Part shown: piece by piece, positions 57,724 to 64,000 of the stretch | How the letters are laid out: each line of letters starts with the position of its first letter | Numbering within the stretch: the stretch's first letter is position 1 | Source of the DNA: Bog-473 sp963744225 | Lineage (GTDB): Bacteria; Actinomycetota; Acidimicrobiia; Acidimicrobiales; RAAP-2 | DNA: 64,000 nucleotides | Assembly (NCBI GenBank): GCA_963744225.1 | Contig: CAVUSV010000004.1 | Location: 1,302,001 to 1,366,000, forward strand | Direction: 5' to 3' | The notes under the pieces: model-generated | What the model saw: only the letters and a program-made list of their open reading frames with translations | What the model was told of the DNA's origin: nothing | Databases searched by the model: none | Translations under genes and position numbers: made by a program

Positions 57724-58497
57724 CTACCCCGCGGCCGAGCCCGAGGCCGAGGCGGCCGCCCTGAGCGTGGCAATCGGAAAGGCCCCCGATGGTGTCGCCA
57801 GGTGGAGCTGCTCGCCCCAGCTCAAGAAGGTCACGATTTCGCCCCGCGCCGACGTGCCCGCTCCGGTGGACTCGACTGCCTCAACCGGGAGCGACCGGGC
57901 ATCGTCTGTGACGAAGAGGGTCAATCGCCCCCCGCCTCCTGGAACTTCTCCCGTGATGCTTTTCACCCACTGCCCGTTCACCTTCGACCGTTTGCCTGCG
58001 ACCAACGTGCCGGAAGGGGTCACCTGGGCCAGGGCGGCAGGGAGGGTCACGTTCGCCGTGACAGCGTGGAACGCTGAGTCGGTGGGCGGCAGTGAAACCC
58101 AACGGCCAGTGAGGGTGGGCACCATTGCACTGGGGAGCCCGAAGTAGGAGGTCAGTCCCTTGCTGTTGCCCGAGATGTACGCGGTGCCGCCAACCAGGAC
58201 GACCGACGCCAACGCCTTGCCGATGGCAGTGGTCTGCTGGCCTGAGCGCAGCGAAGAATCCTGCACGACTTTGCCGGTGGTCGAGCCGGAGAAGAATTGC
58301 ACGGTGATTTTGACCGAGCCCGCCTTGGTGGCCGCGGTGAGTGAGCGCTTGAGCGCTTGGGTGACTGATCCGGATGAACCGACGGCGACCGACGCAGAGG
58401 CTTCGGAGGTCACGGCCAGACTGAGGAGCAGGCAGGCCACCACGGTCATTCCGTTCCGCGCCGCCTTCGAGGGGAGAGCCGCCGCGGGGATGTTCAT
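57724..58497 (-). CDS. Secreted protein of unknown function (lipid/cell-wall-related beta-domain)
   Basis: Exported protein (257 aa) with a signal segment (GMTVVACLLLSLAVTSEASA). The mature part is beta-rich: SVKITVQFFSGSTTGKVVQD, VVLVGGTAYISGNSKGLTSY, GRWVSLPPTDSAFHAVTANV and GEVPGGGGRLTLFVTDDARS to FLSWGEQLHLATPSGA. This resembles LppX/LprG-like or DUF-type lipoproteins of actinobacteria, but there is no lipobox Cys, so this is only a fold-level guess. ATG 58497 is chosen for the signal peptide; divergent from purN. Confidence 0.65.
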   Translation of the reverse strand: MNIPAAALPSKAARNGMTVVACLLLSLAVTSEASASVAVGSSGSVTQALKRSLTAATKAGSVKITVQFFSGSTTGKVVQDSSLRSGQQTTAIGKALASVVLVGGTAYISGNSKGLTSYFGLPSAMVPTLTGRWVSLPPTDSAFHAVTANVTLPAALAQVTPSGTLVAGKRSKVNGQWVKSITGEVPGGGGRLTLFVTDDARSLPVEAVESTGAGTSARGEIVTFLSWGEQLHLATPSGAFPIATLRAAASASGSAAG

Positions 58498-58739
58498 GAC
58501 CGGAGCACAGTAACCCCCACAGGAACCGAGCGGACGTCGGTGTCCGGCACCGAGGGCCTCTCGCCACACGCCGTGTGCGGTCGCATGAGAGGGGCCGGGG
58601 GTCACCGCCCGGGTTGGTTGCCGCAGCTGGAGCGGCGCCACCGTGCGAGGTCGCAGAGCCACGCGGAGATCAGAGGCCAGTCGGGTCTCTCGGGGTGCGA
58701 CCAGCCCGGGGTCAATGGACCAGGAACTAGATTGTCCTT

Positions 58740-59363
58740 GTGCGTCTCGCGGTTCTCGTCTCGGGTTCCGGCACGATCCTGCGGGCCATGTTCGAGGTGG
58801 GACTCCCGGTCAGTGTCGTCCTCTCGGACCGGCCCTGTGCCGCCCTCGCCCTGGCTGAGCAGCACGGTGCCGCCGCCGAGCTGGTGGACCGCGCTGTCTA
58901 CGGAGGCTTCGGCCAAGAATTCGATCGGGATGCCTTCACGGCCACCGTGGCGGCCACGCTGGTGGCCCACCAGGTCGACCTGGTCGCCATGGCCGGTTTC
59001 GGGACGGTGTTGACCGAGGCCGTGCACCGCGCTTTTCCGGACCGGATCTTGAACACTCACCCGGCGCTCCTCCCGGCGTTCCCCGGCTGGCACGGGGTGC
59101 GCGACGCCCTCGCCGCCGGTGTGCCCGAGACGGGGTGCACCGTGCACCTGGCCACCCTGGAGATGGACGCCGGCCCGATCCTGGCCCAGGAGGTGGTCCC
59201 GGTGTTGCGCGGCGACACCGAAGAGACCCTGCACGAGCGGATCAAGGTGGTGGAGCGCAGCTTGTACCCGGCCACCGTGGCCTGGGCGCTGGGGGAGCTG
59301 GAAGCGGGGCGAGAGATCGACCACGAGACCGACCAACGAGCAAAGGAGCATTCCAGGCGATGA
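58740..59363 (+). CDS. purN: Phosphoribosylglycinamide formyltransferase
   Basis: Third step of purine synthesis: transfers formyl from 10-formyl-THF to GAR. The N-terminus VLVSGSGTILRAM forms the phosphate-binding loop. Catalytic Asn and His are in RILNTHPALLPAFPG, and the Asp in ATLEMDAGPILAQ. Full length at 207 residues. GTG 58740. purH follows after 16 nt and folD after that, so purine and one-carbon genes are together. Family-typical order in actinobacteria is sucCD then purNH. Confidence 0.95.
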   Translation: MRLAVLVSGSGTILRAMFEVGLPVSVVLSDRPCAALALAEQHGAAAELVDRAVYGGFGQEFDRDAFTATVAATLVAHQVDLVAMAGFGTVLTEAVHRAFPDRILNTHPALLPAFPGWHGVRDALAAGVPETGCTVHLATLEMDAGPILAQEVVPVLRGDTEETLHERIKVVERSLYPATVAWALGELEAGREIDHETDQRAKEHSRR

Positions 59364-59379
59364 CGTTCGAGATGACGTC

Positions 59380-60951
59380 GTGAGGGCACTCCTGTCGGTG
59401 TACGACAAGGCAGGCCTGGTCGAGCTGGCACAGGGTCTCTCGGAGTTGGGGTGGGACCTGGTGGCCAGCGGCAACACGGCGGCGAAGCTGAGCGAGGCGG
59501 GTATCGCGCACACCGAGGTGGCCGAGGTGACCGGCTCGCCCGAGATGCTCGGGGGTCGGGTCAAGACCCTGCACCCCAAGATCCACGGCGGGATCCTGGC
59601 CGACCGATCGCAGCCCGATCACGTCGCCGACCTGGATGCCAACGACATCGACGCCATCGACTTGGTGGTGTCGAACCTGTACCCGTTCTCGTCGGATCCC
59701 TCTATCGAGCTGATCGACGTCGGCGGGCCCACCATGGTGCGTGCCGCCGCCAAGAACCACGAACACGTCGGCATTGTCACCTCGCCGGCCGACTACCCCG
59801 CGGTGCTCGAGGAGCTGCGCGCCACCGGCACGCTCTCGGCCGCCACGCGCCGCCGGCTGGCCCGGGAGGCCTTCGCCCACACGGCGGCCTACGACGCCGC
59901 CATCGTCGCGTGGCTCGACGCGGGCGGCCCGGCACCGGTCAGTGGCCTCGCCGGCGCCACCGCCGCCGACCGCGAGGAGGCCGAGCTCGCCGCCGTCCTG
60001 CCGCCGACCTTGCACCTCACCCTGGAGCGCACCGACGTGCTGCGTTACGGCGAGAACCCGCACCAGCGCGGTGCGCGGTATCGCACCGCGGGCACGACGA
60101 GTTGGTGGGATGCGATGGTCCAGCACGGCGGGAACCCGCTGAGCTACCTCAACCTCTTCGACGGCGACGCCGCCTGGAGACTGGTCCACGAGTTGGCCGC
60201 GGACGCCGCCCAACCCGCGGTCGCGATCATCAAGCACGCCAATCCGTGCGGCGCCGCCGTGGCCGGCGACCTCGTCACGGCCTACGAGCGCGCGCTGGAG
60301 TGCGACGTCCAGAGCGCCTTTGGCGGCGTGGTCGCCATCGGGGGAGACGTGACCGCAGAAGTGGCCGACGCCATCGCCGCGGGCCCGCAGGCCGACGTCA
60401 TCATCGCCTCCTCCTACACGCCCGAGGCCTTGGAGAAGCTCACGGGCCGGCGCAAGGCCACCCGCCTCCTGTCAGGGCCCGCTCCCGAGCAAGCGGTGCG
60501 GCAGCTGCGCAGCCTGGGTACCAGCGTGCTCGTCCAAGATGTCGACGCGTTCGTCTCGCCCCGCGGCGAGTGGCGCCCGGTCACACGGCGCAGCCCGACC
60601 GAGGAGGAATGGCGCGACCTGGTCCTGGCCTGGCGGGTGTGCGGCCGCACGACCTCCAACGCCATCGCCGTCGTCACCAACGGCCAGGCGGTCGGAGTCG
60701 GAGCCGGTCAGCAGTCCCGTGTGGTGGCCGCCGAGATCGCGGTGCAGAAGGCGGGGGAGCGCGCCAAGGGTGGCGCGGGCGCGAGTGACGCCTTCTTTCC
60801 TTTCCCCGATGGCCTGCTCGTCCTGGCCGACGCTGGCGTCACCGCAGTCGTCCAGCCGGGAGGCTCCGTGCGCGACGGGGAGGTCATCGCCGCCGCGGAT
60901 GAGGCGGGTGTAGCCATGGTCATGACCGGCGAACGGCACTTCCGCCACTGA
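59380..60951 (+). CDS. purH: Bifunctional AICAR transformylase/IMP cyclohydrolase
   Basis: Last two steps of purine synthesis. The N-terminal IMP cyclohydrolase (MGS fold) has LLSVYDKAGLVELAQGL, LVASGNTAAKL and GGRVKTLHPKIHGGIL. The C-terminal transformylase has the family signature IIKHANPCGAA (catalytic Lys-His), FPFPDGL and TAVVQPGGSVRD. 523 residues, full length. Start GTG 59380, since the frame upstream is a shadow of purN. The stop (TGA 60949-60951) overlaps the ATG of folD by one base. Confidence 0.96.
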   Translation: MRALLSVYDKAGLVELAQGLSELGWDLVASGNTAAKLSEAGIAHTEVAEVTGSPEMLGGRVKTLHPKIHGGILADRSQPDHVADLDANDIDAIDLVVSNLYPFSSDPSIELIDVGGPTMVRAAAKNHEHVGIVTSPADYPAVLEELRATGTLSAATRRRLAREAFAHTAAYDAAIVAWLDAGGPAPVSGLAGATAADREEAELAAVLPPTLHLTLERTDVLRYGENPHQRGARYRTAGTTSWWDAMVQHGGNPLSYLNLFDGDAAWRLVHELAADAAQPAVAIIKHANPCGAAVAGDLVTAYERALECDVQSAFGGVVAIGGDVTAEVADAIAAGPQADVIIASSYTPEALEKLTGRRKATRLLSGPAPEQAVRQLRSLGTSVLVQDVDAFVSPRGEWRPVTRRSPTEEEWRDLVLAWRVCGRTTSNAIAVVTNGQAVGVGAGQQSRVVAAEIAVQKAGERAKGGAGASDAFFPFPDGLLVLADAGVTAVVQPGGSVRDGEVIAAADEAGVAMVMTGERHFRH

Positions 60952-61828
60952 TGGGCGCCATCCTGCTCGACGGCGAGGCGGTGGCGGCCCGCATGCGCTT
61001 CGAGGTGGCCGCCGCGTCGCCGAGCTGCAGACCGAGGGCGTCACGGTCGGCCTCGGCACCGTGCTGGTTGGTGACGACCCGCCGAGCGAGCGCTACGTCG
61101 CGCTGAAGCACGAGGACTGCGCCGCCGTCGGCATGTACTCGGTCGGTGTGCATCTGCCCGCCACCGCCACGCAGGCGCAAGTGCTCGATGTCATCGCGGA
61201 GTTCAACGACGATCCGGCCGTGAGCGCGTTCCTGGTGCAGCTTCCCCTGCCCGACGGCCTGAACGAAGAGCACGCCCTGCTGGCGGTCGACCCCGACAAA
61301 GACGTGGACGGGCTGCACCCGGTGAACCTGGGCCGGCTGGTCCTGGGTACGCCGGGGCCTTTGCCGTGCACGCCGGCGGGGATCGTCGAGCTTCTCCACG
61401 CGTACGACGTTCCCGTCGAGGGCCGCCACGTCGTGATCATCGGCCGCGGCGTAACCATCGGCCGGCCCCTGGCCAATCTGCTCACGCTCAAGCGCCCCGG
61501 CTGTAACGCCGCCGTCACCGTCGTGCACACGGGCGTCGACAAGAACGACGTGGCTGCATTGACGCGGACGGCGGACATCGTGGTGGCCGCAGCCGGGCGG
61601 CCCCATCTCCTCACCCCCGACATGGTCAAGCCGGGCGCGGCCGTGGTGTCTGCCGGCACGACCTTTGAGGGCAAGAAGCTGATCCCCGACGCCCATCCCG
61701 ACGTGGCCGAGGTGGCAGGGTGGATCACCCCTCGCATCGGCGGGGTGGGCCCCATGACCCGTGCCATGCTGTTACGCAACGCGCTGCGGGCGGCAGAGAT
61801 GAGCGGCGAAGTGAGATGGAGACGATAA
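60951..61828 (+). CDS. folD: Methylenetetrahydrofolate dehydrogenase/cyclohydrolase (single frameshift)
   Basis: Supplies 10-formyl-THF to PurN and PurH. N-terminal MGAILLDGEAVAARMRFEVAA; then a break near 61010 where one C is missing (the expected sequence is RVAELQTEGVTVGLGTVLVG). The body is intact: SERYVALKHEDC (substrate Lys), VQLPLPDGLNEEHALLAVDP, DVDGLHPVNLG, VIIGRGVTIGRPLANLL (NADP loop) and GVGPMTRAMLL. About 292 residues when repaired. The end overlaps the next gene by 13 nt. Confidence 0.93.
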
Positions 61829-62193
61829 AGCCGGTGAGTGAGCGGGAATACTCCGAACGCCCGTGGGGCAACTACACGGTGCTCGATGACGATGCGTCCG
61901 ACCACAAGGTCAAGCGCCTCGTCGTGCACCCCGGGAAGCGGCTCAGCTACCAGCGCCATTCCAAGCGCGCCGAACACTGGTTCATCGTGTCGGGGACGGC
62001 GCAGGTCACCCTGGACGGGACCGTGATCGAAGTCGCGCCGGGGGAGTCAATCGACATCCCGCTCGAGGGTGCACACCGCATCGCCAACGACGGGGACGCC
62101 GACGTGGTTCTCATCGAGGTGCAACACGGCACGTATTTCGGCGAGGACGACATCGTCAGGCTCGAAGACGACTACGGGCGGTTGGCGACGTGA
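61816..62193 (+). CDS. Cupin, ManC-type mannose-6-phosphate isomerase-like domain
   Basis: Single-domain cupin (125 aa) matching the C-terminal isomerase domain of bifunctional ManC/AlgA: ERPWGNYTVLDD, VHPGKRLSYQRHSKRAEHWF with the metal His, VSGTAQVTLDG, IDIPLEGAHRIAND and EVQHGTYFGEDDIVRLEDDYGR. In ManC the domain isomerises mannose-6-P and fructose-6-P; here it stands alone without the guanylyltransferase. ATG 61816 overlaps folD by 13 nt; the stop overlaps the metF GTG. Its place among folate genes is odd. Confidence 0.85.
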   Translation: METIKPVSEREYSERPWGNYTVLDDDASDHKVKRLVVHPGKRLSYQRHSKRAEHWFIVSGTAQVTLDGTVIEVAPGESIDIPLEGAHRIANDGDADVVLIEVQHGTYFGEDDIVRLEDDYGRLAT

Positions 62194-63062
62194 CGCGCAT
62201 CGTCGAGTTGCTGGCCGCGGGTCCGACATACTCGTTCGAGTTCTTCCCGCCCAAGAACGACAAGGAGCTCGCCCGTCTGGCCCGCACCATTGCCGAGCTC
62301 CAACCCCTCGAGCCATCGTTCGTCTCGGTCACCTACCGGGGCGGGGCCGAGTCGCGCCAGCGCACCTTCGACCTCGTCTCGGGGATGCTGCACACGACCA
62401 ACCTCAACCCCATGGCCCACCTCATCTGCGTGGCCCACACGCGGCTGGAGCTGGCCGACATCCTTGTCGCACTGCGCAAAGCCGGGATCGAGAACCTGAT
62501 GGCGCTGGGCGGCGACCCGCCCGAAGATCCGAGTGCGGGCCCGGGCGAGCTGGCGTACGCCACCGAGCTGGTGCAGCTCGCCCGTGCCATCGGCGGTTTC
62601 TCCATTGGCGTGGCGGCGCACCCGGCCGGACACCCCCGTTCGGCGGACCTGGTCGATGACCGCGATTACCTGGCGGCCAAGCTGTCTCTGGCCGACTTCG
62701 GAGTGACCCAGTTCTTCTTCGAGGCCGCCGAGTACGAGGGATTGATCGCCGACCTGCGCGAGCGGGGTGTCGACACCCCCGTCCTGCCCGGCATCCTGCC
62801 CGTCACCTCGCTGTCGACCATGGGTCGGTTGGGCGGGATGGGTGCCGCCGCGCCGGCCTGGATGCAGGAGCGTCTCCGCGCCGCCGACGAGCGAGGTGGT
62901 GCCGACGCGGTGCGCAAGGAAGGTGTGGAACTGGCCACCGAGCTCTGTTCTTACCTTCTCGATTCCGGCGTGCCGGGACTGCACTTCTACACCTTCAACA
63001 CCTCGAGCGCGACACGTGAGATCTACGCCGCGCTCGGACTGGGGCCGGGTACCGAGTCTTAG
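62190..63062 (+). CDS. metF: Methylenetetrahydrofolate reductase
   Basis: FAD enzyme (290 aa) reducing 5,10-methylene-THF to 5-methyl-THF for methionine synthesis. Motifs: TYSFEFFPPKNDKE with the catalytic Glu, FVSVTYRGGAES, LICVAHT, ENLMALGGDPP and GVAAHPAGHP, DFGVTQFFFEAAEY, PVLPGILPVTS and the GLHFYTFNTSSATREIYAAL C-terminus. GTG 62190 overlaps the cupin stop (GTGA). With folD and purNH it makes a one-carbon gene group. Confidence 0.94.
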   Translation: MTRIVELLAAGPTYSFEFFPPKNDKELARLARTIAELQPLEPSFVSVTYRGGAESRQRTFDLVSGMLHTTNLNPMAHLICVAHTRLELADILVALRKAGIENLMALGGDPPEDPSAGPGELAYATELVQLARAIGGFSIGVAAHPAGHPRSADLVDDRDYLAAKLSLADFGVTQFFFEAAEYEGLIADLRERGVDTPVLPGILPVTSLSTMGRLGGMGAAAPAWMQERLRAADERGGADAVRKEGVELATELCSYLLDSGVPGLHFYTFNTSSATREIYAALGLGPGTES

Positions 63063-63100
63063 GTTCGGTGCGACGCGGCATGCCAATCGGCCGGGCTGCC

Positions 63101-63141
63101 TAGTGGGTCTAGTGGGTAGGTAGTGGGTATATACTCTTTGC
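63101..63141 (+). promoter_or_regulatory. Leaderless promoter with three TAGTGGGT repeats
   Basis: TAGTGGGT occurs at 63101, 63110 and 63121. A TATACT -10 lies at 63130-63135, only 6 nt before ATG 63142, so transcription would start at or next to the start codon. The repeats are probably operators for the first downstream gene's product. Confidence 0.6.
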
Positions 63142-63624
63142 ATGGCATACGTTGTCGCCCGCCCAAGGGGTCGCTTCGAGATCCGGGAGTCAGTGCACAC
63201 GCCCAAGGGGCCTCGTGCCCGCTCGCTGGCCAACTTCGAGCTCCTCACGGACGAGGTGCTCGCCGCCGCCCGCCGGCGGGCGACCCGTCCGTTCGACACC
63301 GAGGCAGTGCGGGTGTCGGCCCGCAAGGCCGCCGGGTCCTTGGTCGCCCGACGACATCCTGGACAGCGGCAGCTGGGTGGAGTCGCCGCGCCGGCGCGTG
63401 ACCAAGGCCGCCGTTTCGTCGAATCGTCGCGACGCATGGCCCGTTCGCTCGAACGGGTCCCCCCGCCCTCTGCCCGACGGGATCCCGGCGACGTCCTCAT
63501 CGGCCTTCTCGGTTTCGTGGCAAGGGTGAAGCCGTTCGGACCTGCCCGTGCCCCGGAGCCGCTGGGGTTTCCGCCGCTTGCCCGTCTCCGGGCGGAACGG
63601 ATCGCGAGGGCGAGCCATCGGTGA
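63142..63624 (+). CDS. Putative antitoxin-like small protein of a nucleotidyltransferase module
   Basis: 160-residue protein: AYVVARPRGRFEIRESVHTP, KGPRARSLANFELLTDEVLA, RRATRPFDTEAVRVSARKAA and a basic Pro-rich second half with RRFVESSRRMARSLERVPPP. Such small basic proteins are found next to nucleotidyltransferases in actinobacteria, so an antitoxin-like role is inferred; no DNA-binding fold is clear. The middle (about residues 65-90) may contain a frame error. The stop overlaps the next GTG (GTGA). Leaderless start at ATG 63142. Confidence 0.6.
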   Translation: MAYVVARPRGRFEIRESVHTPKGPRARSLANFELLTDEVLAAARRRATRPFDTEAVRVSARKAAGSLVARRHPGQRQLGGVAAPARDQGRRFVESSRRMARSLERVPPPSARRDPGDVLIGLLGFVARVKPFGPARAPEPLGFPPLARLRAERIARASHR

Positions 63625-64000
63625 GCAGCACCGGGGAGCTCAGTGACCTGGCCCCCCAGATCGTCTCACTTCACGAGATGCTCGATTCCGCCGGCGTGAC
63701 GCACCAATTCGGGGGGGCTATCGCCCTCGCCTGGTACCGCAACCCCGCGGGCGACAACCGACATCGATGTCAACCTGACCTTGCCCCCCGCCGCCGCCGA
63801 GCCCGTCCTCGGGTTGCTGGGCGGGCTCGGCGTCTCCGTGACTCCCGAGGACCGGGCCGCGATCGCACGGGACGGCCAGGCCCGACTCGACTGGCGACGG
63901 CTCGTATCTCGACGTGTTCTTCGCCACCCTGGACCTGCACCTCGAGATGGCCGAGCGCGCCCGAGTGGTCCGCTTCGGCCCGGTGGAAATTCCGATCCTC
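63621..64000 (+). CDS. Nucleotidyltransferase (AbiEii-like/NTase fold), truncated by window edge, frameshifted
   Basis: N-terminal part of a polymerase-beta-type nucleotidyltransferase. HQFGGAIALAWYRNP has the GG.A helix-turn of the family; after a break near 63755 it continues as TTDIDVNLTLPP, the DxD metal motif. A second break near 63893 leads to DGSYLDVFFATLDLHLEM with a third acidic residue. Proteins of this type act as toxins or as abortive-infection enzymes paired with a small neighbour. The GTG start overlaps the previous stop by 4 nt. The C-terminus is missing. Confidence 0.72.
   Translation, partial: MSSTGELSDLAPQIVSLHEMLDSAGVTHQFGGAIALAWYRNPAGDNRHRCQPDLAPRRRRARPRVAGRARRLRDSRGPGRDRTGRPGPTRLATARISTCSSPPWTCTSRWPSAPEWSASARWKFRS

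Noticed and set aside
57264..57764. Plus-strand frame of about 166 codons
   Set aside because: Arg/Pro-rich, no ribosome-binding site, no motif, and it overlaps the end of a supported gene.

Overview
The window reads as the chromosome of a high-GC Gram-positive bacterium of the Actinobacteriota. GTG/TTG starts are common, genes overlap by 4 nt (ATGA/GTGA), and the core gene order is actinobacterial: alr-UDG-tsaE-tsaB-rimI, groES-groEL, guaB3-guaA-pcrA, sucC-sucD, purN-purH-folD. Class Acidimicrobiia is my best guess, from the GGGYW..DGGIF.FGDA repeat protein, the PDPYG.HE.R modules and the style of the secreted proteins. This is inference, not a measured placement.

Layout. 1-2.9 kb: end of alanine racemase, a family 4 uracil-DNA glycosylase and the tRNA t6A genes tsaE/tsaB with rimI; tsaD is not at its usual place. 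2.9-9.1 kb: a 40-bp promoter-like repeat in two copies, an aldo/keto reductase, a GYD protein, a glycosyltransferase-GH13 pair and two paralogous secreted proteins. 9.2-11.4 kb: groES-groEL behind a textbook CIRCE operator. 11.6-24.9 kb: a GT39-like enzyme, a methyltransferase, a Nudix hydrolase, a hydratase, guaB3-guaA-pcrA, a third copy of the promoter-like repeat before an RDD-like protein, a cobalamin-binding subunit and sucCD.

24.9-58.5 kb is an accessory region between sucD and purN. It begins with a choice-of-anchor A surface protein, three large membrane-associated glycosyltransferases, a coiled-coil protein and membrane-anchored Thr-rich proteins. Its core (37.7-54.6 kb) is one long, tightly overlapping run on the + strand: four secreted proteins with a neocarzinostatin-like domain (one with six Ig-like repeats), three divergent PstS-like binding proteins, PstC, PstA, a small membrane protein, PstB, an exosortase/archaeosortase-like protein and a class E sortase. 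Several products end in LAxTG-type or PEVP-type sorting tails, so the locus appears to encode both surface proteins and the two enzymes that could attach them, beside a Pst-type transporter. A PHO-box-like repeat lies in front. A GH5-like hydrolase with an N-terminal repeat domain follows in the opposite direction.

58.7-63.1 kb: purN-purH-folD, a ManC-type cupin and metF. The right edge holds a probable toxin-antitoxin-like pair (a small protein and a nucleotidyltransferase) behind a leaderless promoter with three TAGTGGGT repeats.

Many genes are broken by single-base frameshifts, including housekeeping genes (alr, groEL, folD, pstB). I therefore treat most breaks as sequencing or assembly errors and annotate each broken gene as one feature. 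No tRNA, rRNA, CRISPR array or insertion sequence was seen.
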